A DNA stretch of 64,000 nt from Warburgia ugandensis (taxonomy: Eukaryota; Streptophyta; Magnoliopsida; Canellales; Canellaceae), in contig CP141128.1 in NCBI GenBank assembly GCA_035236585.1, forward strand, positions 29,479,618 through 29,543,617. The letters run 5' to 3'. Below the pieces are notes generated by a model, which was not told the DNA's origin, did not search any database, and saw only the letters and a list, made by a program, of their open reading frames with translations. Positions 47,116 through 58,931 of the stretch are shown piece by piece; the first letter of the stretch is position 1; every line of letters starts with the position of its first letter. Position numbers and translations under genes: made by a program.

Positions 47116-48281
47116 TTATTGGTACCCTAGAGTTTTATGATGTAGGCTCGGTACACCAATGGACTCTTTTTCTTCCTTTCCTTCAAACACATATAAGGTT
47201 TCAAGTGGACCTATATTGCTATCTAGTGTTGGATCAAATAATGTTTGTAGGTCCCAAATGGGTACTTCTTCGACACTACATGGTTCAAATTGAATTTTAG
47301 GTTCTAGTCGGTATTGCCATTGAGTAGTGTCCATTAATGGTGCAATATCTAATAAATCATTTACTTCATCAATGGATGTCTTCATCAAATTCATAAAAAT
47401 GAAAAAACATGCCTTGAGTGAATTTGGGGTGGTGGAGGATTGCAAATATGGTTGTTGACTTTGTGACTCAGAATGGTCATAAGATGGTGAAAAACTTTGA
47501 GGCTCAGTAAGAATAGATGGTAATTCCCACCTGGAAATTGTTGCATGGGCTTTTCACTCTCTTCCTTATTTTTTTCATTTCCTCAGTCCAGTTTTTAATG
47601 ATAGCAAGATTTTGATACATTATTGTACTAAGTCGTGCATAGTTTCTAGATTTTGAATCTCTTCTAATGGATAATCCTCCTATTGTAGAGCAAACAACTC
47701 ATATGGGGTGGTATTGTTGAAACATTGGGGTACTGAAAAGGGGCTAAACAAGTTGAACCTGTGACAGTTGTTCCTGATATGCTTGGTAATCATAGTAAGG
47801 TTGATTAGGGTGAGATCATGATGGTTCTTCCTGATATGGTCTAGAATCCTAAGACCATGGTTGTTCATGATGCCTTGCCCATCCATTATAGACTTGCTAA
47901 TTTGTCTCAGGATAATAATGATTGCTAGGTTTAGGGAATGCACTAGGGGCACTCACTTGCTCCTAATAATATCCATTATAGTGGAGCTTGATGGCCATGA
48001 AGTATTGGGATATTGTGAGTTAGAATAGATGTAGAAATTATCATACTAAAGCTATTGATATGGCATAATATCTCACCTAAAAGCATTGAACCTATTCATC
48101 GAGCTTTCCATCCTCTCCTTCGTAGTTGCCATTCTATCAAATGTATTAGATAGATCATGACTATCTCTTGTCTCTCTCTCATACTTATCCTCCTAATGTA
48201 ATGGCTTAGAAGTGAAATAGTATGACATTGGTGGTTGACTATCCCCACTTGGTAGGCCATTGTACTCAACAATAAATACAA
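47116..48281 (-). pseudogene. Gag and pre-RT remnants (E3)
   Basis: 47,116-47,445 on the minus strand reads DEVNDLLDIAPLMDTTQW and then acidic linker sequence, the counterpart of DATPIMDTSKW in E1 just before RT. 47,680-48,281 holds frameshifted gag C-terminal sequence (ANALNAYR/GWARH-like stretches broken between frames). RT, RNase H and integrase are missing between this and 46,620, so E3 is an internally deleted Athila relative of a different sublineage from E1 and E2. Confidence 0.65.
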
Positions 48282-49211
48282 TGAAACAAATCATTGTATA
48301 CAACAAATGAGTACTTATCTTTTTCTCTTTTTTTATATCATTTTTAATGAAAAATCATAACTATATGATGTATCCTAGATGCTGTTTAAAAAGGTTCCTA
48401 TGAGCTCAGTAACCCTAAGTCTCTTGCTACTTGATTTTAAATTACGTTCATGGATTAGGATCACAAACATACAAGGAATTTGATTGATTTACATAGAGGG
48501 GCCAAGGATCTAGTGATGCAACTAGTCCTTATCTTATGAGAGTTCCTTACTATCATTGGAATCCATTCCACCCTTAAAGCACATAAACATGCAATCCAAT
48601 ACAATGAAAGCAAACTAATTCATACCTATATGCAATCTAACAAAGGGTCAAGCACCTTAACAGACAAGATACTATTAGCATGTAGCCTATGCTTTGGTTA
48701 TAGTTGAGCTCAAGCTAACCTTTGTTAAATAGATGTACAACTATTGCATTAACCCTAAATAAATATTCACCAATTAAGTTGAATGCCCTAATATATATGA
48801 ATTATCCTACCATCCATAATGCAAGATCACACTAAATGCAACTAAATTAAAAAATTAAAAAGAAAGTGAGAGATACTTATGGTGGGATTCTTGATAAAGA
48901 TCAAGTTTAGCCCACCATGCTCCACACTTGCCCTGTATTATTACAACTCATTTAAAATTGAATAATGAAGTGGAAATTACAATGAGCCTCACTAATAGTT
49001 TCACTCAAAAGCCTAATTTAAGAAAGCAATAAGACCCTAATCTAATGTGATGCTTTGGCCCATGGGATCTCTGTTGCTCCTTTACCAATTTTCCCTCTCG
49101 CAAAAACAAATAATAAATGCAAAAATTGATGAAAAACCTCATCTAATGCAACCTAAGCCTAGAGTAGAGGTAAATAATTTAAATTAAGAGTCGTTACAAA
49201 TTCGTTGTGAT
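48282..49211 (-). mobile_element. Untranslated leader of E3
   Basis: Contains the conserved leader block at about 48,890-48,945 (TTGATAAAGATCAAG and CCACACTTGCCCTGTATTATTACAA, shown in part) seen in E1 at 43,570-43,625 and in E2 at 61,150-61,210. No ORF is seen. Confidence 0.65.
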
Positions 49212-49229
49212 TCTACTACAACAGTGCCA
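49212..49229 (-). other. Primer-binding site, tRNA-Asp type (E3)
   Basis: The minus strand reads TGGCACTGTTGTAGTAGA, 12 of 18 bases matching the complement of plant tRNA-Asp (TGGCGCCGTTGCCGGGGA). The AAGTTTT spacer before it matches E2. Decayed but in the right place. Confidence 0.55.
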
Positions 49230-49854
49230 AAAACTTTGTGTATGTTTTAATTTACAATCAAGCACACTCAAAACCTTAAAACTTGATTTGAAAAGCAGAA
49301 GTCATCACTTCATACATAACATAAGTAGAATTTTTGTATAAGATAAAATTCCATTGAAGGAATATATTTTTATTAAATTTCAGAATTCATCCAGTGGTTC
49401 ACAGTATAGCCTGGTACTAGTACAATACTTGTCGAAATTACATAATCCAAATTTCAAACCTCACAATACATTAAAAACTCTCAATACAATACAATGCTCT
49501 CAAAAGAAAAATACATGTCTTTAAAGGATATACCTTGATTGATTATTCTTCCAAATCTTCTTAAGTCTTGAGCTCTTAATTCTCCTTCTTTGTGTCTAAG
49601 ATATTGTAAACATTGAAACATTTACAATATCTCAGCAAGCTATGCTTGGTAGGGATACAAAAATATACTACTTCACCAATATAAGAATACATAACTCAGT
49701 TATTATTACATCAGAGTTATCTACTCATGAGTCATCTCAACATAGAGTATATATGTTATTTATGTAGTATAGGATAAATTAGTTAAAATAGTGAAGATTG
49801 CTCAAACCTTGTTCCTTCCCCTACCTATACTTCCACTTAGGAGATCAATATTCA
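49230..49854 (-). mobile_element. Stub of E3 LTR, then R' LTR part 1
   Basis: A few tens of bases after the primer site look like an Athila LTR end. From about 49,270 the sequence matches 7,310-7,885 of the R LTR, sharing CAATACAATGCTCTCAAA, TATCTCAGCAAGCTATGC and CAACATAGAGTATATA. It breaks at AATATTCAG, where element B begins, and resumes at 58,363. No gene. Confidence 0.65.
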
Positions 49855-52059
49855 GAAATCATAAATGTTTTTCTCTAGGTCTATCCAGTCATAGCACACA
49901 GCCCAACTATAATTAAATACAAATACACGTCCAAAGGGTAGAGAGTTTACTTGCATGTATAATTGTCTCCTATTTGATTCACTTGCTCGTAGCACTAATA
50001 TCTCCTGAGACGTCTTCTATTTGTGAGTGGAACTATCCTGAAAAATGTTAAGGATAGGGTGAGTATATACTATACTCAGTAGGAGTCTATTACTACTAGG
50101 TTTGCAATGCATGCTATGTTTAAAATCATGTGCTCTTAAAAACATATGTGTGTTCAAACAACCATGTTCAATATCGATATTAAAAACCACTGTCAAACCG
50201 GAATACTGACGAATTAAAGAATAGCATAATCCAAGTCGAAAGTATCATATATCATAAACATAATGATATGCATCAGATGCTCAACTAAATCCAACTCATG
50301 GATATCTGGTATGGTCGACCAACCTCATGTCATGCCATATGCAATGCAAATAAATCCTCAAACCATAAGGTCCAACTATGCCCACGACCTCACTACCATG
50401 TGGTCCCTAGGTACCTAGGGACATAGGATTATATACCTCCACAGGGCATATGACACTTCGACCCAGTGTCGTGACACCAGTGGTAGCCCCCTGTACCACA
50501 TGCAGTCGAAGCAGGGACATGCCCTTTTTGGGCGTGGTACCCATCCACCTAATAGTGGTAGAGGCTGGGAGGCCACCCCAAACCTCTCGGCATAGCGCCC
50601 ATGAGTTTATCAGCCCAAATCATATCAGGTCAAACAAGCAAAAACCTCTTTTTCAAAACCTGTGCTCTTTGGGTCCCTCACAACTGCCTACCTAGTGTCT
50701 TTTGGGCACTCCAGCGTCTTTTGGTAACCCTCAAGGACATGCAATCTCTTAAAAACTCAATACTCACAAATCATGCAATATATGCATTTTTTTGCAAAAC
50801 ATATCTATGCATAAAGCATTTATCATATGTATGCTGAATTAAGTCATGCTAAACAAGTTATATAACTTATACTTGAAACATGCATAAAACAATCATGGCT
50901 CTTTCAAGAAGTCTAGTAGCGATAGAGCACCTACGTCAAAGTCTCCTGGAGTCACATCCTTTAGCACTCAACCCATCCCTAGGTCTCATTTATAAACTCC
51001 TGTGTACAAGGAGTCCTTATTAATTTTAATATATTTAGACATTAGGCCGCTAAATCTATTATTTAGGGTCAAGGGTCCTTTCCTAATTCATTGCCAGGCT
51101 AGCTCCTATAATATGGACCTACTTATTCAATAGTTAAATTCTATGAATGGTCCTATGATCCTAAATTTAAAGTCTCATTAGTTTCGCCTGTCCCGGTTCC
51201 CAAGACACCCGTGCATCCTAGTTGAACAGCAATCGCCTCACATGTGTGTGCGCCTAAAGGTCGTGCCAGAGACCGCTTTTTGCAGACTCACATGCATGCT
51301 CAAGTGACGCGCTATGATGTGCATCATCACACGGACGCACCTTGTAGCATGGCACGTCTCAGCTCCCAGGGCACCCTGTGCATCCTAGTCGAGCTAGGAC
51401 CCAGAGATGGTGCTCTTCCCGCCTGTCCAAACCCTTGTTGCCGAAAAAAACTCGATGAAGGTGGAAACTCCTATTGCCAGACCAGAACGGAGAAGGGCAT
51501 GGAGAAAAATGGCAATGGCTGGCCTGACTTGGGCCTGGCTGTTGCTGAAAAATGTAGAAAGATGGGTTTCTAGTTTTTGCTAAAAACCTCAGTCTCAAAC
51601 AACTAGAAAAACTAGATTTCAAGAGGAGGGAAGATGGGGTTTTTATAGAGGTGTGAAAGGCGGTGCCCCTCAATGGTGGTGCCGCCATTTCCCCTGGTGT
51701 ATTCTAGAGAAATCGTGAAAAAACTGGTTTCTGGGAGGGTCTAGAGGTTGAAGACAACAGGGGGTGCCGTTATCAAAACAGCCCCCTGCATTTTTCATCC
51801 TTTTTCATTTTTTTCGTTTTTCTGTTTAATTTTCAGAAATACCCCTATCTTTAAATGGCTATAACTTCTTCATACAAACTCCGTTTTGGGTGATTTTTGT
51901 GGCATTGGATTCCATTTTTCGAGTAGAATCTAATGGTACTAATTCCCTCACAAATTCCTTCGTTGACTATTTTAAATAAAGTAAAACATTTAACTTAGTT
52001 TATTTCCTATAGAATGTTCAATTTTCATTAAAAATAGTATAAATTGCTCGGGCATTACA
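49855..52059 (-). mobile_element. 3' LTR of element B, truncated
   Basis: The right end GGGCATTACA is followed by a polypurine tract (plus-strand CCCCCTTAA at 52,066-52,074). The left end begins inside the LTR at CAGAAATCATAAATG, so the last 200 bp or so of the LTR is lost; the junction shares TTCAG with the R' LTR. It also lacks about 0.4 kb relative to the 5' LTR in the 51,400 region. Minus-strand TATA-like TTTTTATA at 51,640-51,647. Confidence 0.8.
51640..51647 (-). promoter_or_regulatory. TATA box of B 3' LTR
   Basis: The plus strand reads TTTTTATA (TATAAAAA on minus), matching 57,942-57,949 in the other B LTR. Confidence 0.55.
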
Positions 52060-55000
52060 TTATTACCCCCTTAAAAGAATTTCGTCCTCGAAATTCCATA
52101 AATTATCATCTTCAAGGTATTTTGTCATTTAGATAACTTCTTGGTGAATGCATTCTCCCCTTAGGAATCAAATCTAGGCTCAACCTCAATTTTCCATTTT
52201 TATTGCTCCTTCTACAAGGCCTTACCTATAAGGGCCGCTTTCGCTGCGTGCTCTAATGCACACTCTTATACGCGCCAATTTAACCGTAGTAGTTTCTAGC
52301 TGTAATTCATCTATCTCGAAATCCTTAGATGTCCATACTTTTCTCATCGTGTATAGGATAGTCTCCTCGTAGGATCATGCTTCTATATTCAAGTATAAAT
52401 TACTCCATACTTCTTTGAGATCGTATGATTTCATTTCTCCTATTTTATTTTGAATATCATGGGATAATCCTTTTTCTTCTTGTCTTTCATCTAGTGATCT
52501 CTTCATCATCCACATCTCCTTCTAATGGTTGGTTATATGTCATTGTATTGTGTCTAACTTTGCTTCTTATCTTTTACCTTTGTCCCCAAGATGCTCCACT
52601 AGCAATTATGGTATTATGTGCTCTACAGCCAAACCTTTGATTAACTTCGAATGACTTGATTCCTCAACCACAATTATATTCAAAATAAAATCATGAAAGC
52701 CAATTAGTAGCATCTTCCATCGAGGACCTTATCATATACTGAAAGTAAAATGTCCTAACTCTATATCCAATTGAATTCATTAAACGCTTTTCTCATGTCA
52801 AATGTTAATGGTCGATTCATTATCAAGGGTCACATGTTCTCATCTAGAAGCCTGTCTCACTATTCACATCAATTTGTCATTAGGATTTTCAATAATGTTC
52901 TCATTTATGTAAAACAAAAAGTCTCTTATTCATAACCGAGTACTCTTACTAGGTCATGGTTGAATCCTTTGTCATCATCCTCTTTGTCCTTTCTTTGCTT
53001 GATGGTTTTCTTCGTAACCATTCAATCCAAAAGTTCTATACTTAATCTAGTAGGGTTAGTCCTTAGAAAATTCCTTCAATTGATTTTTCGTACTTGGTAT
53101 ATACACATAACAACTATCTTTTTGTCTAAAGGCCACGTAACATCGAATCTTACCTTATAATGTGCTGGCCACCTTAACTTTCTCCTTCCATTCCCTATAT
53201 CAATATGTTGTTCAATCTTGTATCAAGGCTTTATCGTCAACCATGCAGTCTGTATTGTCAAGAGGTATAAGTAGTGATTTTCTCAATTCCTTAAATTTTA
53301 TCCTTCAAGTGCCTCCTCATACTTAGCTTATATTAGCAGTTCTCGTTCAATAACTACTTCATCAAGTTATGCTGAAGCCATTAAATCATCAAATTTGAAA
53401 AACACTCAGGTAAGCATGGAACATTTTTGTAGACATATAGAAGGACTTTATTTGATTACCTATTGATCTCTTTTCAGATATATCTTTGTCATAAGCTCAA
53501 GGGTCTCTAAAGTGATCAATACTTATTTGCCTTCCTTTTCAATCCAAGTCAGCAGTATTTTTCAGACTCAAAGTAATTTCTTCACCTTGTCATGGTAGCC
53601 ATTAAGGTCTAAAAAATCCTTCACATTGGTTTAGATTACTTCTTATTTTTGCTCTTATCTCAGTCGTTACTGTCCTCCTTAACTGACCTCATACCCTCAA
53701 TTGACTTAGTCTAACAAGTACTTTTCTTTTCAAGGAAAACTCAAGTCTAAAGACTTATAACATCCCTCTGAGTATATAACTTCGACTACTAACATATTTG
53801 ATCAAATAGGGTGGGATACCTTTAGTCAATAGTGCTCTAAAGGTAACGGCTAAATAATGGTCGTAAGATATTGCTCTTCCAATCTATGATAGTAAGATCT
53901 CAATTTGATCCTTGATGATACCCTACTTGCTAAATGGACAAGTCCCTGTCCCAGCTTAATTCCTTTTTCAATATACTTTATTGGCCAGGTGGAATATCAC
54001 CAATTTTTCCTTTTTTTATGGATTATATCCATTGGTGTTCCCCATAAGCTAATGAATCCGATAAGAATCTAATTGTAATAATTGATATTAAACCATTTGT
54101 AGAATTTAAAATTTTAATTGGTCACCATTCTTCTTTAAAAATTTCTTGTAACATAATCTCCTGAAATTCGATACTCTACTCAATGTCTTAAACCCCATAT
54201 GCTTCCTCTCTTTTATACTCTTTTACAATAAGATCATCAACTCACCTAGTATTATTCCTTTGCATTTGTTTGATCTTCCTTCCTATAGGATTCAAGATGT
54301 TAGAATTGTATATATCTTAATAGAGTCATGATCTTCTTCTTTTGATTATTCAATATTCATCGAATACTTATAGTTACATCTCTATCTCTTTCTCTCTTTT
54401 CTTCAACATCCTCATTTGGTCTACCTAGATCAATGTCTCCATATGCTTTGTTGCATATAATTGATACTTCATCATAAACTGAATGGTTCTCAGAAATTCT
54501 AAACCGTCTTAAGATCATTGAAATCCTCAATTGCCTATAGCGTCAATAAAATTCATGCAATGTCTTAATAATGGTATTGACGGTTTGGTCATGCTATACT
54601 TTTCTTACAAGTTCATGTTCGGATCAATCTATTATCATAGATCTATCATCCCCAATATTATTGTCAAAAATCTATTGATAACTCAGTCGAATTCATTTCC
54701 TTATCATATTCATGTTATGTTCCTCTTATTCACATAATCTGTCACTTGTATACCTCTTCTGATTTGCTCCATAATTCTTAAGTAATTATTTTTCAATATC
54801 ATTTTACTCTCCTGAATAGTATCCAAAATTGAGCTAAGTCCTTCAAGATCCATACCTTTGTGACCTAGTTTGAGTCACTGTTATTTCCTACTATCATCTT
54901 GCATTCTCATCCCTCTTAGATTATCATCAAAATCATCTCAAAGTCTGTCTTTTAAATCCCTTATCATACACATATCATATCCCTTGTGATAGTGTACTCA

Positions 55001-55431
55001 TATTCTGATATTCTTTATGATTGAAAGATAGCCACCTAGGTTCTTCAATTTTCTCACCTTTGATGAGATTACTTTATTGCAGGTCAACACTATCTACTAA
55101 CAAGTCCATTAATCATCTTCATTTATTCATTCTTATCATAATATGATGCTTATATGAGATTTCATCTTTGCACCACTGCACAACAATTCTTATTTCCTAT
55201 GATTTTGATAGGATTCAAGCAATCCAATATCTAAGTATTTGCTGGGACTATCTCCTTTTTCACCTATGTGTTTATAGTGAAATGCCTTGAGCATTAATAA
55301 TATAATCTTCAAATAGAAGTAGTCATCTTTACTACATTTTTTTCTTCTTCTTCTTGATTTTCTCTATTGTCTATGACCCTTGGACATGCTGGACTAGCTG
55401 TGAAAGGATAAAACTGGGCTCTGATACCAAC
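52060..55431 (-). mobile_element. Noncoding internal region of element B
   Basis: 3,372 bp, homologous along most of its length to 18,433-21,449 and to the reverse complement of 32,897-36,282, including the TTTCGTCCTCGAAATTCC box (52,080) and the primer site at its right end. No retroviral domain is readable, and the longest ORFs are about 70 aa. The LTRs of B differ strongly from A in their middle, yet the internal region remains recognisably the same, so the internal sequence is the family's more conserved part. Confidence 0.75.
55417..55429 (-). other. Primer-binding site, initiator tRNA-Met (B)
   Basis: The minus strand reads TGGTATCAGAGCC, two bases inside the LTR edge at 55,432. Confidence 0.85.
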
Positions 55432-56575
55432 TGTGATGACCCGGGTTTTCTCATGCATTTTTAATGCAATATCTAATTCTTAAAGTGGGATGCATTCCTA
55501 TTTGAAAACCATTTGATAAAAACCATGCAATGCGGTGGAAAATCTTTGGTTTTAAACTCATTTTGAAAACCCGGAGTGTCATTTGCTTTCACAATAATCA
55601 AAGTAGTTTTTGAAAAACTTTAGAAATCATAAATGTTCTTCCCCAGGTCTATCCAGTCACGGCACACAGCCCAACTGTAATTAAATACAAATACATGTCC
55701 AAAGGGTAGAGAGTTTACTTACATGTATAATTGTCTCCTATTTGATTCACTTGCTCGTAGCACTAATATCTCCTGAGACGTCTTCTATTTATGAGTGGAA
55801 CTATCTTAAAAAATATCAAGGATAGGGTGAGTATATACTATAATCAGCAGGAGTCTATCACTACTAGGTTTGCAATGCATGCTATGTTTAAAATCATGTG
55901 CTCTTAGAAACATATGCATGTTCAAACAATCATGCTCAATATCGTTATTAAAAACCACTGTCAAATTGGAATACTGACGACTTAAAGAATAACATAATCC
56001 AAGTCGAAAGTATCATATATCATAAACATAATGATATGCATCAGATGCTCAAATGAATCCAACTCATGGATATTTGGTATGGTCGACCAACCTCATGTCA
56101 TGCCATATGCAATGCAAATAAATCCTCAAACCATAGGGTCCAACTATGCCCACGACCTCACCGCCGTGTGGTCCCCAGGTACGTAGGGACACAGGATCAT
56201 ATACCTCCACGAGGCATATGACACTTCGACTCAGTGCCATGACACCAGTGGTAGCCCCTTGTACCACATGCAGTCGAAGCAGGGACATGCCCTTTTTGGG
56301 CGTGGTACCCATCCATCTAATAGTGGTAGAGGATGGGAGGCCACCCCAAACCTCTCGGCATAGCGCTCACAAGCTTATCAGCCCAAATCATATCAGGTCA
56401 AACAAGCACAAACCTCTTTTTCAAAACCTATCCTCTTTGGGTCCCTCACAACTGCCTGGCCCTCACAATTGTCTACCCAGTGTCTTTTGGACACTCTAGC
56501 ATCTTTTGGGAACCCTCAAGGACATGCAATCTCTTAAAAACTCAATACTCACAAATCATGCAATATATTCATTTG

Positions 56576-56676
56576 TTTGCAAAACATATCTATGCATAAT
56601 GTATATGCAATTATTTGCAAAACATATCTGTGCATAATGTATATGCAATTATTTGCAAAACATATCTATGCATAAA
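56576..56676. repeat. 38-bp tandem repeat, about 2.6 units
   Basis: TTTGCAAAACATATC recurs at 56,576, 56,614 and 56,652. The 3' LTR of the same element has only one unit (near 50,790), so the array arose after or during the last insertion. Confidence 0.85.
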
Positions 56677-57154
56677 TCATTTATCATATGTATGCTGAAT
56701 TAAGTCATGCTAAACAAGTTGTATAACTTATACTTGAAACATGCATAAAACAATCATGGCTCTTTCAAGAAGTCTAGTAGCGATAGAGCACCTACCTCAA
56801 AGTCTCCTGGAGTTGCGTCCTTTAGCACTCAACCCGTCCCTGGGTCTCATTTATAAACTCCTGGGTACAAGGAGTCCTTATTAATTTTAATCTATTTGGA
56901 CATTAGATTACTAAATCTGCTGTTTAAGGTCAAGGGTCCTTGCCTAATTCATTGCCAGGCTAGCTCTTATAATATGGACCTACTTATTCAATAGTTAAAT
57001 TCTATGAATGGTCCTATGATCCTAATTTTAAAGTCTCATTAGGTCTGCGTGTCCCGGTTCCCAGGACACCCGTGCATCTTGGTTGAACCGCGACCGCCTC
57101 ACTTGTGTGTGCGCCTAAAGGCCGTGTCAGAGATAGCTTTTTGCACATGCATGC

Positions 57155-57485
57155 TCAGGTGACGCGCTATGACGTGCATCATCACACGGACGCACCTTAT
57201 AGCATGGCGCGTCTCAGCTCCCAGGGCACCCCATGCATCTTGGTCGAGCTAAGACCTGTGCCCCATGTCGCGCACGTACCCGAAGGCCACACCTGGGACA
57301 GTGTTTACACGTGCACAAGCATGCCTAAGTGACATGCTATGATGCGCATCATCGCACGGACGCACCTTGTAGCATGGCGCATCTCAACTCCCAGGGCACC
57401 CAGTGCACCCTGGTCGAGCCAGGACCCGTGCCCCATGTCGCGCGCGCACCTGAAGGCTGTACCTAGGGCAGTGTACGCACTGTCA
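57155..57485. repeat. 168-bp tandem duplication in B 5' LTR
   Basis: GACGCGCTATGACG at 57,161 and GACATGCTATGATG at 57,329 start two units sharing CATCATCRCACGGACGCACC, CTCCCAGGGCACCC, GTGCCCCATGTCGCGC and GGCAGTGT-like ends. The 3' LTR has a single, shortened unit. Confidence 0.8.
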
Positions 57486-57941
57486 TACACCTGGAACCCG
57501 TCCCAGGGACCCAGTCCCAGGTGCACATGGTGCTTGGCATCCTTGGGATGCTTGGCTCGTGCAGGTCCAGCCCAAGCTGTCATGGGGTGTTTTTCCGGCC
57601 AAGAACCCGACTGAAAACGACCGGAAAGGACCAGATCCAACATGGATCTGGCCTGGGGAAGCAAATGGAAAGGGAAAGAAGGAGGGACAGCTTACCTTAC
57701 AGCCGGAGATGGTGCTCTTCCCGCCTATCCAAACCCTTGTTGCCGGAAAAAACTCGATGGAGGTGGAAACTCCTGTTGCCAGACCGGAACGGAGAAGGGC
57801 ATGGAGAAAAATGGCAATGCCCGGCCTGACTTGAGCCTAGCCGTTGCTGAAAAATGTAGAAAGATGGGTTTCCAATTTTTACCAGAAATGTCAGTCTGAA
57901 ACGACTGGAAAAACGCAATTTGAAGAGGGGGGAAGATGGGG

Positions 57942-57949
57942 TTTTTATA
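57942..57949 (-). promoter_or_regulatory. TATA box of B 5' LTR
   Basis: The plus strand reads TTTTTATA, in the context GGGGTTTTTATAGAGG shared with the 3' LTR. It lies about 415 bp from the LTR start, as in A LTRs. Confidence 0.6.
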
Positions 57950-58362
57950 GAGGAGTGAAAGGCAGTGCCCCTCAATGGCGGTGCCGCCATTTCCCCTTAT
58001 GTATTCTAGAGAAATCGTGAAAAAACTGGTTTCTAGGAGGGTCTAGAGGTTGAAGACGATAGGGGGTACCGTTATCAAAATGGCCTCCTGCATTTTTCGT
58101 CCTTTTTCATTTTTTTCGTTTTTTTGTTTAATTTCCAAAAATACCCCTATCTTTAAATGGTTGTAACTTCTTCATACAAACTCCGTTTTGGGTGATTTTT
58201 GAGGCCTTAGATTCCATTTTTTGAGTAGAATCTAATGGTAATGAGTTCCCTCACAAATTCCTTTGTTTACTATTTTAAATAAAGTGAAACATTTAACTTA
58301 GTTTATTTCCTAGAGAATGTTCAATTTTCGTTAAAAATAGTGTAAATTGCTCGAGCATTACA

Positions 58363-58931
58363 GTTTGCATAAGGGGAACCCTGATTGTCACAGTGGCAAC
58401 CTTCCCATGATTGCCCCACCCCATATTTAGCCTCTCTTTGGGCATGGTATCCATCATATAAGTTTTCAAAGTGGGTGGCCAAACCCTCATAACTTCCTTA
58501 GCATAGCATCCCCAGTCCTAGGACTGTGTAAAGCCAAATCACAAGTCACCATGCTTGTGTATGTAAAATACATTGTATATATCAGGCGATGTGTCTATTT
58601 AACTAAGGCTACAATATTTTCTATGCCCTATTCTTAGGGTTTGCTCAGTCTACACATCTCATTACTTTCACATCATTTGATTAGATTATTAGCTTGGATC
58701 AGTTCAATTGGATCATGGGGTTGGATCACCTAGTTGGATCATGTGATTGGGTCATTATTACACTAAGGTACCAAGTATACTTATATCATGAAGGTCTATA
58801 ATTCTAGATAGAAGATCATGTATGTATACACATGAATCCTTAATATATTCTTGTACATCCACCTACCTCAAAGTGGTATCATGGTCTTGATTCATACATC
58901 TCAAGTGGTATTCACTCCATATTGTCCATCA
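58363..58931 (-). mobile_element. R' LTR part 2
   Basis: Matches about 8,085-8,650 of the R LTR: GATTGCCC, TTAGCCTCTCTTTGGGCATG, CCACCATGCTTGTGT-like text, GATCATGGGGTTGGATCA and CCAAGTATACTTATATCA. About 200 bp present in R (7,890-8,085) are missing at the element B insertion. The match stops at ATTGTCCATCA, where E2 begins. No gene. Confidence 0.75.

Larger units (their letters stand above)
55432..58362 (-). mobile_element. 5' LTR of element B, full length
   Basis: 2,931 bp from TGTGATGACCC to GAGCATTACA on the plus strand. TATA box on the minus strand at 57,942-57,949. GC-rich R/U5 at about 57,040-57,720 with a duplicated unit of about 168 bp. A 38-bp tandem repeat lies at 56,576-56,676. 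The conserved LTR box is at about 56,140-56,370. ORFs up to 119 aa lie in the GC-rich zone on both strands and are incidental. It has the same termini and primer type as A LTRs but a different middle. Confidence 0.82.
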
